Source: Biscogniauxia marginata (lineage: Eukaryota > Ascomycota > Sordariomycetes > Xylariales > Xylariaceae). Taken from it: DNA of 64,000 nt. The position numbers and the translations under genes are program-made. The notes beneath the pieces are model-generated. The model saw only the letters and a program-made list of their open reading frames with translations, did not search any database and was not told where the DNA came from. Shown here piece by piece: positions 1-13,365 of the stretch. Within the stretch, counting starts at the first letter, position 1; every line of letters begins with the position of its first letter. Location: positions 1-64,000 of the forward strand of contig MU404156.1 in the NCBI GenBank assembly GCA_022695795.1, read 5' to 3'.

Positions 1-3000
1 CCTGTCCGCCCCGCCCGCTATCCACTGTTGTCCCCCTCCCCACCCCCCCCCGCTGCCCGCCCCCGGGCCGCCGGGGCCCCCCCCCCCCCCCCCACGAAAT
101 ATGGGGAGGGAGATGACATCGTGGCATCATCACAATGCCAACTGGCAGTCTGTTACGACCAACTGAACGAATGGGCGACAGGTTACCTATCGCTAGTTTA
201 TCAATCCGAACTGTTATAGTGGTCGTGTAGCACTATACCACGAGAAACAGAGCAACGGAGAATCAAGATGCCTATTTAGGATTGAATGATCGCCGCTCGC
301 TAGGCCCGAGTGCCAGCGGCTCCCCAAGATGAAACACGCTCAAGTTACTGCAACGCAACTTTCTTTTCTCCTTCTCCTCTTTAGTTATCTATGTTACCTT
401 AGCGCATGTGGGTTTTGTTGTCAGTCTTCGCCCCTACCTATCTTAAGAGTCCCGTAATTCTGTCATCTGGTGCTTATTTCCCAACAGGAGCGTCTCCGTA
501 CCTCCTCCGCCGACTTATTAGAGGTTTCCGTCTAGCTGGTGCATGATGACAGTGGCGATAGAGCTTTGACTACCTAGTCGATGCTGACCGATTATAGGTA
601 CTATGTATAAACGAACGGGGTAGGGGGCTGCGGGAGAGACGCGATCGCTTTCCCTAGCTGGCTTGGCGTGGTAACGCCATCTAATGGAGTTAGTTACCTT
701 AACGGTTCCTTCTGTTACATGTACTGCTGGTAGCTGACAGCCTGCTGTCAAGCTTCGCTCAGATCTTGTAAGCAAAATTTAATTAAGAACATATGGCATT
801 TGCATCTGTTTTTAGCATCCGGTTCAGCATCAAGACACGAAGCTGTGGAATCCAATGCGCCTGAAAATGGTATACCTTACGCGCATGATGGCTGTGTCTT
901 CAGCGGGATATCATGTTGCGATACATACCAGTGAGGAGTGGAGTAGCGTCCCATACAGGCGGAGAGGAAGCAGGCCTTGGGACGGTGCAACTAGCAACCT
1001 TGATGGCTTTTCCATACACGTGATACCATCGCATTATGGCCGAAAATCGTTGTGTCGTCCAGCGCATGTGGCGCTCCGCTGTTTAGTAACGCGATCACGC
1101 GTACTTGACGTATGGCATATGCGATATTGCCTGCGTTTCGGTAACGCACTGGAAGCGTACTTTCGGTCCGTGTTGCTTTCGAGTTTGTAGACAATAGAGC
1201 CGGATGGACATATTGACACCCAAATTGACCACTAAAACGGAATACATAGTCTACTTGACATACATATACTTTAAATCGTTTACCTACACTACCACGTTCC
1301 GACAGCATCTTGGGCTCGGCAGTGTAAACAGCCGAAATAATCAACTTGACACCGGCAGCTCTGCAGAGCTTCACGCCTTGCTCCGGCTTCAAAGACCAAA
1401 ATGGTTAATTGGATAGAACCTCCGCTGGGAGGCAAATAGATAGACGGCGGAGATAAACCCCATTCGACGAATTGGCGATGGGCTCTGAGCTCGCAACCAG
1501 AATAATCCCCGCAAAACTACAGTGCCGACTGCTTTGCGAAGACAAGAATGAATTGTTGGCGAGCCTAGCAGAGTCTTATGCCGTCACGATGCCGCTCGAA
1601 GAAGCTAGTAAGGCATGCTTTGTTGGCCGGTCGTTTCCCCCTCTCGGCCCCCTCCTCCTACTTGCTCGCTGTCACTACATCACGCAGGAGAAATTGGACG
1701 AGAGCGGAGAGGGAAACTGATAAAGGATGGGTGGGCAAGAGAAAAAAAAAATCAAGAGTGAACGGTGACACTTGCGATGTCTGGTATCAGCAATGGTAGT
1801 TTTTATTTCCATTGGTATGCCCGACTTGCCAGCATCGACAAGAGGACTCGGCGTTACCAGTGGCAGGCGACAGGCACATCGTTCGCTGGGTATTGAAACG
1901 AGAGCCGGCCTAATTGGCTTCGGTGATACAGGGCCGCCCAATGACGACACGGTTGGCTCCTGTTGGCCCTATGACGTCGGCTGAGGGCCAGGGTGGCCGA
2001 AAGCTTTGGCTCTGTGGTTTTGGCTAATGAACCGGGGGAAGTGGATAGCCGGTTGCTGTCGAAGCAGCACGATTGGCCGGGCGGTTGCGGGATTCCAGAG
2101 CCAAGACCTCGCATCGTACAGCCACATGTACGCCCGTGATCTTCAGGGTCCTCCATTGTGCAGCGATGTGCCCGGGGAGACGGGCGCTTGTGACGGAGGT
2201 GACTCTTGTCTTTGCTTGATTGGCCGTGAGACGAGCCCTTTTCCCTACACGATGATGCTATCGCGACGTCTTGCTTCGAGCTTCCTTCTAGTGATACGGG
2301 ATCCGGCAGGGTGATGCAATCTAGGGGACCAAGGAAACCCTCTTGCCACTCTGCACCCTTGCAGGGCTTGTCTACGCTATAAACAACCCCGTGGCAGGTG
2401 TGAGGCTGTATGTGTATCTGACGGACGGCAAGGGCAGAGCCGAATCAATGCGCACATGGCGCGGTTGCTGCTAGCCAGGTCCTCGAGTTGCACCTTTACC
2501 GTCGACGACGAAACACTTGAGCCGTCTGGATGGCGGGTATGCACTGTATGGGCCAAGCTTCGGGTTGACGCGTCTCTGCCTGAAGGAGCTTGGTGGCTCT
2601 CTATAGACACGATCCAATATAACCCAGCATAGATTCCCCACAAAGACATCTCTTCTCTCTCCCGCCATGCCGTGACTCGTCTCTTTCTCTCCAAGCGTTC
2701 GTTTCAAATATCTGGACTGCCGGTACCAAAGCTTGGGGATCGCCCCAGACCTCGTGGAATCATGAGTTCAGACCACATCCTCGAACAACAAAAAATCGTG
2801 AACCGCATGTCATACATATTTGATGTGCTTAGTCAAAATCCCGAACGGGTATTAGGTCAAGATCGTCCAGTCACGGAGTAGTGTAGAGCTTAGGGTTTTA
2901 GGGATGAACCCGAAGAGGTGTGAGATAAGGGGGTTGGAGGCGAAAAGGGACGGAAAAGCAGTTGCAGGAATTTGGCGCAGTCTAAGTTCTCGGGTGGTTG

Positions 3001-6000
3001 TCAACCACCTTTGAAGGGGCGGGGGCGGTCAAAAAAAAAAAAATATAAGGTGAACAAATACTGTGACGTCAGTGTGCGTGGGGACATGGGTTAGTGTGTG
3101 CGCTGATTCGCCGTTGCCGCAAAGTATCCATGCAAAGGGAAGCTTCTGTTCCCTGGCAAGTACGAGGGACCCTTGATCGCTAGACATGGGTGGGAGTCTT
3201 GTCAAGCGGTCGCGGTACTTGTAGTGGATACTACGCAGGATTCATGCTTCCCCCACAGCGGAATCTGACCTACTGCGTAGAGATACCCAGGTACATACGC
3301 AGTACGTAGCCCGACGAGCAGCCTTGAGCAGTAGGTAGGTAAGAACAGGAGGGAAAAAAGGCAGTGGATCTGGGAAGCTCTGAGCACAACTCCGCGCAAC
3401 TAAGTGCTCTAGGTTAGGGTCAGGTGCCTAATGTGCTAAGTCTGGCCCTCCAATGTGCGTTATTACCTTTTGGTATTTGCAATAAAGTACCTCCTCTAGA
3501 CTTAGGTATATCTACAAAGACGGGTAGGTATACTCTGCAGTCCACATATGTACATGTGTCTTTACATGTGTCTTCTTTCATTTAGTCGACGCGAATGTAA
3601 CCCAACTACTGTTTCAAGCCCTCTGATTCCTCTACCAGCGAGCGCCCAAGGCCATTCGATTGCCAGGCTTAAAAAGTTAGCTCGTCTTTTATTTTCCCCA
3701 AGTAATGGGCTTTAGCCCAAATGCCATTTTGCAGTCATGGGAAATTCCTCTTGTGCATTGGACCCTCAAAGGTCGCTTCGCACCATCCAGAATGTAGAGT
3801 ACATTAGGTAGGTAGGTAGGCTAAATACAACCAGGCTATCAACTACCTTAGATACCGTAGGTATTCTTTCAATGCACCTAAACAAATGAGCTAGTAAGCT
3901 AGAACCACCCCTCCCCCCTCTTTTTTTCCTTTCATTTTTCTCATTCGAGTCTCTATTAATCCATCAATTTTAAGCTTTTAATTACCTACTTCAAAGCGGA
4001 ATTAAACCAAGAAACTGCTAGCTTCTTCCAGTAGAGACAATTACCTGACTGGTACTCGGAAATCTCCTATCTCATGAATGTACCTAGCTACCTAGCTACC
4101 TAAGGTAGGTACACTATTTGCTGCCACTACCTCTCTATATGAAATTCCCAATCGCTAAGCAGTGGTTCTACTGGAGCTTTTAGAATATCGAGCGAATGCT
4201 AGGTAAACCTAGCGTTCCTCATATCTAGGTACCTATACCTTCGAACATTAGGCACGTACTGCTAGGTACTATAGACCCAGTCGAAGAAATATACAGGTAC
4301 CTTGACTATCGTTGTTATTCCGGACGGGAAGCTCTGGGGACGAGTTGAGAGTTTTGACAGTAAAATACGGTTCATGTCGTATGTAGTTAGAAAAACCAGT
4401 CCACTCACGATGTCGGCCAACTTATCTCACCGCCACTTTAGTGTGCAAGACAAAGGCATGCGCACACACAATACTTTGTATCTTTAATTTTCTATACGCA
4501 CCTACTTACGCGCATTTCGCACGCCTACTCAAAACCCAGAAAAAAAAAACCTACCTACCACACACGCCACGGACCACCAGAGCGATTCGACTGGACGGGG
4601 CCTGTTACTACTGCTGATACGCGGGCCCTCTCGTCCGTGCTGAGCTTACCTACCTATGCAGGACCGCCGATCGCTACCGCCCCTGTGCCGTCAGCGTTAC
4701 ATGCCGAGCAAAGTAGCTCATGTATGTACCTACGAGTACCGTACTGGGCAGGGGTGGGAAAGCGAAGGGGATTGATTATTGGGGGTGGGGTGAGTGATGA
4801 AGTTGCCGAACGACACGTGAAAAATAAAATACATCAGGTTACATCGTGGGCTGGTAATTCTCTTTCCATCATCCACAATCCCTAGTCGCGGTTTTTTTTT
4901 TTTTTTTTTTGGAAAGGGGAGGGGAGGGGGTTGTTTTTCCCTTCTCAAAATCCCTCCAACCCCGGCTCAAGAAACGGACTTATTGGTTGTAATGTACCTA
5001 TGTACCTATGCGCGCATGTATGTATGCACCCCGAATCCCCGGAGAATGTAATCCCACGATATTCTGCAAGTGAGTGCCATGGGATCACCTATGATGGAAA
5101 ACCAAAAAGAGAGCGAAATACCCCCCCAAGCGGCTAGGTGAGGTAAGAGAACGGAAGCAAGCAGCAACAGCGAAGCGAAAACTGGGGGCCATTAGGACTA
5201 AGCTTTGGTGGTATGCAAGAAGGACCCCCTTTTGTAAAAGAAGACGTGGGTGGCCTGCTCTTCTTCAGCTCCCTCAGGTATCTACTTAGAATGGCAGGAA
5301 TATATCTTGTCGCTACCTCCGAAGCAGTTAAAAGGGGGTAGTCCAGGTGGGAAATCCTAGCGCTTATTGGGAAGGGGGATGAAAATGAAGAGAAAGAGAA
5401 AGAGAGCGAGGAAAAGGGGGGGAGGGGATCACGCAATCGTGTAGTTAGTTCACTTTGCTCGGATGGTCTTGTAGAAGAGGGGGGGGAAGAGTTGACGAAA
5501 GAGTCGAGTTGTCCTCTTGTAACATGTATGTATGTAAGTAATGGCTAATGAATACTACCTACTGTACATACCTACCTGCTACATATGTACGTATCAAGAC
5601 CTCTTTTTCTTCTCCTCTAATTTGTTCGGCAACTCCCATGGCATGGCAACTCTAAAGAGAGAGAGAGGGAGGGAGGGAGAGAGCACGTAACGAGGACCCC
5701 CAGTTCCAGAGCGCCGGAACCACGAGGCTTTGTTTCGGGAGAGGCGTTTTTAAGAATAAAAAAAAACCACGTACATACAAGAAAACCGCTCTAAAATAAA
5801 AGGGGAGGTGATATTCCTCCCCCCCCTTCTCGCCGTGGCCCGTCGAAATCCCCCCTTTTTCTTTTCCCTCCTTTCTTCCCTGACCCTGAACGAGACTAAA
5901 GCAAGTGCCCTAGGTAGTTAGTGTGAGGAGTGATCGTCAGGGCGTGTCGCGTGGTTTTCTGGGAACCTGGCCGTCTGGGGAAGAGGGAGAGGTAGGGAAC

Positions 6001-6943
6001 CGGGGACGGGGGACGGGGGACGGGGGAAAGAAGAGGACGTGATAGATGATCAACTGTACGATAAGAGGGGAAAGAAGGAGGGAAAAAAACGTGCTGTCGA
6101 AAAGAGGAAGAAGCCGTCAGATCCGATCGGCTGCTGCCCGTCAAACTCTAAAAGGTAAAAAATTTGATTCTGAAGGGACGGGAAGATCCTGTCAGAATTA
6201 TTGTGATCATCGGTTGAAGGGTTCTGGAAGTCTTCGACTCTTGGGTAGTAGACCACCCGTTTTCTTTTTCTCTATTTCTTCCTTTTTCCCTTGCATTTTT
6301 GAAATACGCACTATAGAGTTCTCGTTGCTTGTCAAATTCTCCAACTAGAAACACCCCCCTTTTTATTAGAATCAAGGACTGCTATTTGTATAGACGAAGT
6401 GCCCTGCTTTCACAACAAGTTGCCACCTTAGTTTGGTATACGTTCGACTTCGACACTCTCGAGTTGCCCACCTTCGTGCCAGTCTCTATGCATATCTCTC
6501 CACAGGTCTAGAGCACTGTTACCCTAAGGAACCTGTTGACTGTGAAGTGACGATGTCGACCTTCCGTTAGCCAGGATATGTTTGTGACAATCTCCCGAGT
6601 ATCATTCGGCTTTCGGATAATGGTACCTCAGACTAGGCTCGCTAGATCTGGGTGGCCACAAAGCTCCGTCCAACGTTGCTCAACGCCTGCCCTGCTGTAG
6701 CTTGCTTAATCGAATCGCTCGAGTATGTTAGCATCTGCAACATCCCGGACTCAAAGCCTCACTTAGCTGGAGCAGCACTAGTACGCCTCAAAGGTGACGT
6801 GCACATGACATACATTCACAAATCCACGGGTAGAGAAGACAATATGTTGTGGTACTCTTAAATTTCCTGTCCAATCTACTGTACAACACCCCTGACGCCA
6901 GTGCCTTTGTTGCAAATCATGCCTCTCCAATCCACTAATTCCA
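1..6943. other. Gene-poor left flank, no supportable gene
   Basis: I find no open frame here with a recognisable domain or a convincing exon structure; the longest frames are about 130 codons and look compositional. What can be seen: a run of 17 C at 77-93, a T run at 4892-4910, TAGGTA/TACCTA clusters at 3805-3820 and 4081-4111, several purine-rich and pyrimidine-rich tracts between 5.1 and 6.1 kb, and a four-run G tract at 6002-6026. Base composition is ordinary, with no RIP-like loss of CpA/TpG. Lineage-specific or non-coding transcripts cannot be excluded by reading alone. Confidence 0.6.
6002..6026 (+). repeat. Four-run G tract (G-quadruplex-forming motif)
   Basis: Four consecutive runs of 4, 5, 5 and 5 G, each separated by the dinucleotide AC. 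This matches the strict definition of an intramolecular G-quadruplex motif with very short loops. It lies about 920 bp beyond the 3' end of the SF3b1 coding region, in a purine-rich stretch without a gene. Confidence 0.8.
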
Positions 6944-9900
6944 TTACAGCACGATCGCTAACTCCGTGCGGTCAATGCCCTCTTCGCTCAGGTTCGGGTA
7001 GTAAGGAACCAGGGCATCAGCCTGGTACACGTACGCGTCATTGTACAGCCGCCAGTATGGTTGTCTGACCTTGCGAGCAGGATGGAAAAGGCCTGCCCAG
7101 ACATAGTTCATCACAAGACCAGGTCCGACGGCCACCCGAATGGCTTCTATAGCTTCCACGATGCGGTCGATGACGTGCGGGCTTGTCTCGAAAATGTTGG
7201 GGTAAATCACGTTGAGAAGATGAACCATGGCATCCTCGCACCCTAGGCCAACTACACCAAGTGCAATGTGCTTAACCACGGATGCTGCCGTCTGCCGATG
7301 CACCTGATCGCGATCAATCAGGGCATCTTCGAGCAGTGGTGTGACAGCATAGACATAATCCTTGGCCATCTCTCCAATGTACTCAAATAGAAAAGAGAGT
7401 GACTTGAGCACACCATTCTGTACATTCAATTCAGGTACCCGGTATTCGTTCATCAGAGCCGGGAGAACAGTGAAAGGAGCACAGGTCTCGGCGACAATAC
7501 CGATAGCAACAGCTGTGCATACACGAGATTGTCGCTCCTGAACACGGAGGTTGTTGAGTAGAGTCGCTAAAACATCTTGCGGTCCGATGGCCTTAGCGAT
7601 GAAGCCAAAGGTATTGTTGGCTGCTCTTCGGATGCCCTTCTTGTGTGCCTTGAGCATGTCGAGCAGTTCGAAACAAATTCGCATCCATTCCCTCGCGTTT
7701 ACACTCTCCGGTCCGCGATCGGCAATACGACCAACTAGGTCGATAGTGTTCTCTTGCACCTTCTCGTGACGGTTTCGTAGAATGGGGGTTAGGCGAGGGA
7801 GTAGATCCTTGATCGGGGGTTGCATTTGGCTTATACCAACGACGGTCACGATGCCACGGAGTGCCGAAAGTATAGAACCCAAAACCTCGGGATACTCCTC
7901 GCCGAGGTATTCATAGAGCACAATACCAAGTTTTCCCATCAATGCATCCTCGCCGCATTGTTTCATGACCATCGCAATTCTGCTGATGAGGTCTGCGGCC
8001 TGCTGTCGAATAGTCGCGGACTTGTTGTTGAGGCGCCATAGAATGGTTGATACAATCTGCGGTATGTATGGCTTGCATCGTGTACCTAAGGCGTTCACTA
8101 CTGTTCCGAAACCGTTCAACATGATAACGTCCTCGACGCTCTGCTCCTGGAAAGAATGGAGGATACCGTCAATTAGCCGCTCCTCCAACCTCTCGCCAAT
8201 ATCAGCAGCTCCGAGACTCGCAACTACCTTTTCGACAGTCTCGACCGTCATCTTGCGGTATGCTTCACTCTCATCCTTCAGATTTGCAACAATACGCTCT
8301 AGGATTTCGCTGACGCCAACCTTCTGGCCAATGTCTACCGTGGTCTCGACCACTTGGCGATAATTTCTCTTGTCGAGGGCCATTCGTCGAACCCAAAAGC
8401 TCTTAAAAAACTCGTCCAGAACATGATCCTTAAGGTAGCCAGCTGTGACTCCTTCGGTGCCCGCACACTGGGAGACGACCTTCAGGACTACCTTCTTCAT
8501 TTCTTCGTCAGGTGACGAAAACTCGCGAAGCAGAATATCCATAACTTGAGAGGTATAGTAATTGGCGTACTCCTCGTCCATGAGCGGGATAATGTAGCCA
8601 ACCGCCTTCAGAAATCCAGCAAGACCCTTGCCACGCTGCTTTCGAGCACCAGTCCAGAGAGGGTTAAGAATATCATCAAAACTCTCAATACCGTAGGGGT
8701 TGGATGCTTCTGCCAAAGCTGCGATGGCCAAACTAGTGACGGTTCGTACTTTGGTCTGTTCATCGTTCAGGTTTGGTCCAATACAGTCCACGAGCCCCTT
8801 TAGGTGTGGCAGAACAGCACAGCCCATTAGAATAGGAATTTGCTGTACAATCTTGACACCGGTATGTCGGGCCTGCCATGATTTTTTGCTGCGGCAGACA
8901 GCGCGGAGGAATGGTAAAAGAGCGGGTATGCCGAGAGCTGAGGCAACAACAGCAAAAGCTCTGGCTGTCGTATTTCGCACGTACTCATCAACATGATCGA
9001 TATCTGGCCTCATGACACTAATCATGGTTGCAAGACCAGCTGCCTTACTCAGGTTGGAGATAATTTCTCGACCCTCGACTCTGGCGTAATAATCTTGGTC
9101 GATGAGGAGTGGCTCGATAACGACCAAAATCTTGTGGACATAGGGGCGAACAAGATCGTCTAGCTTCCAGAGTATCCGATCGATAACCTTGACAAGTAAA
9201 TGGCGTTCCTGATCTTCCAAGGTCTTCTCCATCAGAAGAGGGAGAATCTGGTTGAAGAGAGGCCCAGCACCAAATTGTCTCGCATTGTCCGTGAGTTGTC
9301 GGAGAGCAGTTTTTCGCATCGGGGGTGTGCCATTCTTGATCTTGAGAAGTAGCCTCATGATTTTTCGCTCCTTCAGCTCATCAACACTCAAGGCATTCTC
9401 GTCAGACCCATCGGCAAGCTTGCCGAAATAGGCCATATCTTCTTGCTTGAAGAACTGCAGTTCACCGACTCCGGGGATTTCCTTCGGCATTGGAGTGCCT
9501 CCCACCCTGACACTCTCCGGGTCTTGCATCATAAAACCACCGTAGTTTGCGGGCAGCGGCGTGGCAGAAACCCTGTGGATAGGCGCATGGCCAGTAGAAT
9601 AACCGGGCGGTGGCTCGAGAGTCTTATAACCTTGATCCTCACCGGGAAGCAATGCATCCAATTCATCGTCACCCAAGATGCCAGCTGGACCAGAGATGTC
9701 TGTTCCAAAGGACGGGACAGCAGGAGCTCCAACTTGAGATGTGTGCATCGGGGTGACCAGACCGTTGTTACCGATCGGGGTCGCGGATGGTGCTTGATCC
9801 CATCGTGATCGCTTCTTGGCTCCGTCGGCAGCGCCAGGAGCGGCGAGCGAAGGCGCCTGGTCCCATCTTGATCGTTTTGTTTTCCCCTCGGCCGGTTCTG

Positions 9901-10609
9901 CTGCGGACTCGTCCACGGCGGTTGAAGACACGTCCCATCTCTTCTTGCGCTTCCTGCCAGCTGATACGGCCTCGGTGGAGCCTGCTTCCGCGTTCTCCTT
10001 GTCCCCATCTTTGAGAGTTGCTTGATGATCTCCGTTCGTGCCTGTATCGGCCTGTTTCGCTTGGATGGCGCGCTTGACGCGCTCTTCTTCTCTTTCGAGC
10101 TCTCTCCGCTCCATGACGTCGCGGTACGTATGCCCATCTTCAGCAGCACCTGCCTGACGATTGGCGGCGAAGGCATCGGCTCGGGTCGGGGTGAGAACAC
10201 GGTCGAATCGGCGCTTCTGGTAATCGGATTCGCGATCGATGATTCTGGTGCTATGCTCGCCTCGTCCCTCAAAGGGATCATCTTCTTCGACCCCGTTGCC
10301 GTGGGCGAACTCGTCAATCTGGGCGCGGGTGGCTGTATATTGGCCGACTAAACGGCGGGAACTGTCGGCCTCTTCCATCTCCTCATCCTCGCCATCGGCG
10401 GCAGGGATGGAAGTGAGATAGCCTGCATACTTGTCGCCTCCGTCGCGGTCGTAGAGCTCGGTATCAAATGATTCTGTCAACTTGGCCTTGGTGGAGCTCT
10501 CGGTCTGTTGGCTTGCAGGGTCGGAGGATCGCGATCCTTTTTTCACAGAGGATGCAGCATTGCGCTCAGCCTGGAGCTTCCGAATGGTCTCGAAGTCAGC
10601 GTCCGACAT
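6944..10609 (-). CDS. HSH155: U2 snRNP splicing factor SF3b subunit 1 (SF3b155/Hsh155)
   Basis: Single-exon gene for a 1221-residue protein, the usual length of fungal Hsh155. SF3b1 is the HEAT-repeat scaffold of the nuclear U2 snRNP that clamps the branch-site helix. Residues 1 to about 400 are charged and disordered and include three U2AF-ligand-type motifs of R-W-D form, with tryptophans near 225, 249 and 270 and basic residues before them. From about residue 405 to the end runs the HEAT superhelix, nearly collinear with the human protein. The lysine of the segment [11 protein letters not shown] (K620) is the position of human K700, the cancer hot spot, and is unchanged. The segment NRHEKVQEN, which in human carries splicing-inhibitor contact residues, is also intact. 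The ATG is in a good context (CACAATG) and starts the conserved N-terminus. No intron is needed, unlike most other genes in the window. Confidence 0.97.
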   Translation of the reverse strand: MSDADFETIRKLQAERNAASSVKKGSRSSDPASQQTESSTKAKLTESFDTELYDRDGGDKYAGYLTSIPAADGEDEEMEEADSSRRLVGQYTATRAQIDEFAHGNGVEEDDPFEGRGEHSTRIIDRESDYQKRRFDRVLTPTRADAFAANRQAGAAEDGHTYRDVMERRELEREEERVKRAIQAKQADTGTNGDHQATLKDGDKENAEAGSTEAVSAGRKRKKRWDVSSTAVDESAAEPAEGKTKRSRWDQAPSLAAPGAADGAKKRSRWDQAPSATPIGNNGLVTPMHTSQVGAPAVPSFGTDISGPAGILGDDELDALLPGEDQGYKTLEPPPGYSTGHAPIHRVSATPLPANYGGFMMQDPESVRVGGTPMPKEIPGVGELQFFKQEDMAYFGKLADGSDENALSVDELKERKIMRLLLKIKNGTPPMRKTALRQLTDNARQFGAGPLFNQILPLLMEKTLEDQERHLLVKVIDRILWKLDDLVRPYVHKILVVIEPLLIDQDYYARVEGREIISNLSKAAGLATMISVMRPDIDHVDEYVRNTTARAFAVVASALGIPALLPFLRAVCRSKKSWQARHTGVKIVQQIPILMGCAVLPHLKGLVDCIGPNLNDEQTKVRTVTSLAIAALAEASNPYGIESFDDILNPLWTGARKQRGKGLAGFLKAVGYIIPLMDEEYANYYTSQVMDILLREFSSPDEEMKKVVLKVVSQCAGTEGVTAGYLKDHVLDEFFKSFWVRRMALDKRNYRQVVETTVDIGQKVGVSEILERIVANLKDESEAYRKMTVETVEKVVASLGAADIGERLEERLIDGILHSFQEQSVEDVIMLNGFGTVVNALGTRCKPYIPQIVSTILWRLNNKSATIRQQAADLISRIAMVMKQCGEDALMGKLGIVLYEYLGEEYPEVLGSILSALRGIVTVVGISQMQPPIKDLLPRLTPILRNRHEKVQENTIDLVGRIADRGPESVNAREWMRICFELLDMLKAHKKGIRRAANNTFGFIAKAIGPQDVLATLLNNLRVQERQSRVCTAVAIGIVAETCAPFTVLPALMNEYRVPELNVQNGVLKSLSFLFEYIGEMAKDYVYAVTPLLEDALIDRDQVHRQTAASVVKHIALGVVGLGCEDAMVHLLNVIYPNIFETSPHVIDRIVEAIEAIRVAVGPGLVMNYVWAGLFHPARKVRQPYWRLYNDAYVYQADALVPYYPNLSEEGIDRTELAIVL

Positions 10610-11509
10610 TGTGCAGAGTTGTACCGGTACCTAAAGTGACCATATCTTTAGAGAAAGGGATAAAATGATGTAGAGAGGATGAGAATGGGTGTTTGTCGGT
10701 GGATGTGATGGATCGTGCAGTGGGCTCGTTGGTGGTCGGCGACAGAGGTGAAAAGATTATTATCTAGATTTCAAGGCTGGCTGACTAACCCGCATTAGGT
10801 GGGATTAGGCCAACCTTATGCTCTGATTTGTTGATTTCCATGCACAACTAGCTGTGGCCACTTTAATAATTTCGTGGCTGAGGTGCAGGTTTTATGTGTC
10901 CGCTCACTAACCTTACTTACCTGTACCTCCTAGTGCTGAACCCTTAGGCCTTGAACACTTTGAACAATAATACCACATTCAACAAGTTTACACACAATAA
11001 AGGTGTTTTCGCTGTATTCATACATACCATCATTTCCTTTCTATACTCTTGCTCAATGAGGTTCTAGGAACGATGAAACCCTAGACCTGAATAGCACATG
11101 TAGTAACAATAACAAAAGAGCACATGATCCTCTTCTTTTAGCAACGACATGGCACATTCACTTTTGTCACAGATAACTCGGCAGGTTGATATCATACTTC
11201 TATAGAGAGCGAGGTTATTCCAATTAAAAATTATGCAATTTTTAATTAAGCTACGATTCTTGAGCTATGATTCCGATATATAACCAACAGCACATAGACT
11301 CGACTTGATAATGCCCTTGATTCCACGACACTCTCTGACCCGACTTAACTCGTAAACAAATGGCATTTCAATCTTCGAATACTTTGGCCACTCTCTCTTT
11401 TAGACATTTCTGCTAGACAACTGCCTCAGGGGAGTAAGGGATACAAAAGTATAGAATAAATCATGAAGACGGACTATAACTGTATCCCACGGATCTCGGT
11501 AACTCTTAT
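10610..11509. other. Spacer between HSH155 and OGG1
   Basis: Holds the HSH155 promoter (next to 10610) and the 3' flank of OGG1 (next to 11509). AT-rich patches near 11220-11260 are the only notable composition. I see no further gene. Confidence 0.6.
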
Positions 11510-12832
11510 TCAGTTTCTTGTCCTTCTTCTTTTTATGGTGATTCTATCCGTCTCTGTAGACACATGTTCTTCAACCTTGACCTTCTCGACGATAGCGACC
11601 CGGCGCTTTCGAGACCGTGAAGCGGGGAGTGGCTCAAGTACAACATCTTCCTCAATCTTGACCTTGATATCGACATCATCTGACTTCTCGCTAGATGCTT
11701 GTTCGGAGAATGACTTGAGGTTCGCCGTGAAGAGCACTGACTGGGCCCAGCCAGCTTGCTGCCCCCAAATTTTTCGGAAGTGATCACCAACTGAATCATA
11801 CATAGTTTTCGAGAAGGTCTTAGTCTTCATCTTTCCAAACTTATAATCGCGCTGGGCAATCTGCCACACATGCGTGTCGACGGGTACTGCCTCTCCCCAT
11901 CCTAAACCCATAAGACAGACGCAATCCGCGACTTTGGGCCCAACACCAGTGAGCATGAGAAGTTCCTCATGGGCCATCTTATACGTAGGTGGTTCGTGAC
12001 TTTCGCTACTCCTGGTTGGAGACCACCCCGGATTCTCAGGATTTGCCAAACTTTCAAGCCATCCTTCGGGTTTGGTCATAGAAACTATCATGGCCGTTTC
12101 CGCGATGTATTTGGCCCTGTAGCCAAATCCTAGTTCTCTGAGATGGGCCTCGACTTTTCTCCCGGTTAACGCTTGTGGTGGTGGGAAATCGTGGAAGGCC
12201 TCGCCTCCGACATAGCCAATTAACGGCCCGTAGTGCAGACAAAGTTTATGCACCTTCGATAATTAGCCTCCACCGGTAGCATGCAAAGGGGGAAGGGCTA
12301 GGCGACTCCATACCATCTGTGAAATGCGTGAAATGTTGTTGTTGCTGCTGCATATGAAGCTGACCAAAGCCTCCCATGCATCCTGACTAAGAATCCGAAT
12401 CCCAGTGAATTTGGGCGCTTTCTCTCGAAAATTGGGATCAGACTCAGACCATTGGTCATAGAGCGATTTCAGGTCATATTTCAAACTGAAATAATGCTTT
12501 ATAAGATCCTCGGTATCATCAAGGCCCTGGGATTTAGCATCAGGTTTCCTTGAGGATGAACTTTTCGAGGATGCTGGCCATGTCACCCTGTAGTGGAGAT
12601 GGTCCTTGTCCTGCTTCAAGGAAAGTAATCGGCCATGAAGCACACAATTCCTGAATTGAAGCTTAGCATAAGTTTGGATACCATGGTAATAGGGTAGTAA
12701 ATTTAAAACTTACCATTCACCATTGATTTGGCGCCATCTAAAAGACTGTCCACAGCGGAGTGTTGTGTCGATACAGAGCTCTTTCAAGCTCAGGGGTAGC
12801 TTTCGCCACTCAGACACGCGAGGCTTTGGCAT
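11510..12832 (-). CDS. OGG1: 8-oxoguanine DNA glycosylase/lyase OGG1
   Basis: Three exons, 12832-12714, 12650-12314 and 12253-11510, joined by 63-nt and 60-nt introns with GTAAGT/CAG and GTATGG/AAG ends and a CTAAT branch site in the second; the product is 399 residues. OGG1 removes 8-oxoguanine paired with cytosine, the first step of base excision repair of oxidised DNA. The N-terminal domain carries the conserved CGQSFRW motif, and the centre the SSNNNISRI segment. Exon 3 holds the helix-hairpin-helix LTGVGPKVADCVCLM, where K259 is the Schiff-base lysine (human K249), and VPVDTHVW with the catalytic aspartate D278 (human D268); their 19-residue spacing is kept. The start at 12832 is chosen because it opens MPKPRVSEW just before the family's conserved region. 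The C-terminal 50 residues are basic (RKRR, KRRR), probably nuclear localisation. Divergent from the U2AF gene. Confidence 0.93.
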
Positions 12833-13365
12833 ACTAGCTCTGGAGTTGAGGGCTAATGGAACAATTGAATGGTAGGGGAAATAAGAAGAATTATATATGC
12901 GGTATAGCTCGTGAAATATAGTTGAGTTCAACCTCACTTATAGGGGGTTTGGCGGTCCTGTAAAGAACTGGAGTGCACTAAGGTTAAGTTACTGTAGCTA
13001 ACTTGCCTGCTACCAACCTGATGGATTGCTGAATATTCGCAGCCTAAACAGAGCATTGAAGTGACGCTAATGCACGGCCCGACAAGCCTATGGTCGCTAG
13101 TACACATTCGGTTTAGCATAGAAGAGCAGGAGCTCTGTGACTGATCTAACCTCGATTCTTTTGTGCACCTGGGCCAACCAAAATTTCTAATTCTCCAGCC
13201 TCGCCGTTGATACAGCGTCGCAGCTCAATCTCGGAGCTTGATCTATCCTCCCTCGAGCTCTCTCCTTCCTTCACTTTGTTGTCGCATCAGATCACCATTT
13301 GTGATCTGTGTATCTTTGTTTATTCCTTCCATTTCATTTCGACTTGTTACTTTCCGGCTTTCATC
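12833..13365. promoter_or_regulatory. Shared divergent promoter of OGG1 and the U2AF gene
   Basis: A 533-bp stretch separates the OGG1 start (12832, minus) from the U2AF start (13366, plus), so both 5' leaders and core promoters must lie here. The U2AF side is pyrimidine-rich (13230-13360), as is common for leaders of highly expressed fungal genes. I see no CCAAT, ACGCGT or CACGTG element in it. Confidence 0.5.

Noticed and set aside
9529..10317. 262-codon frame on the same strand as HSH155 in another frame
   Set aside because: Lies wholly inside the SF3b1 N-terminus and has no domain; a frame shadow.
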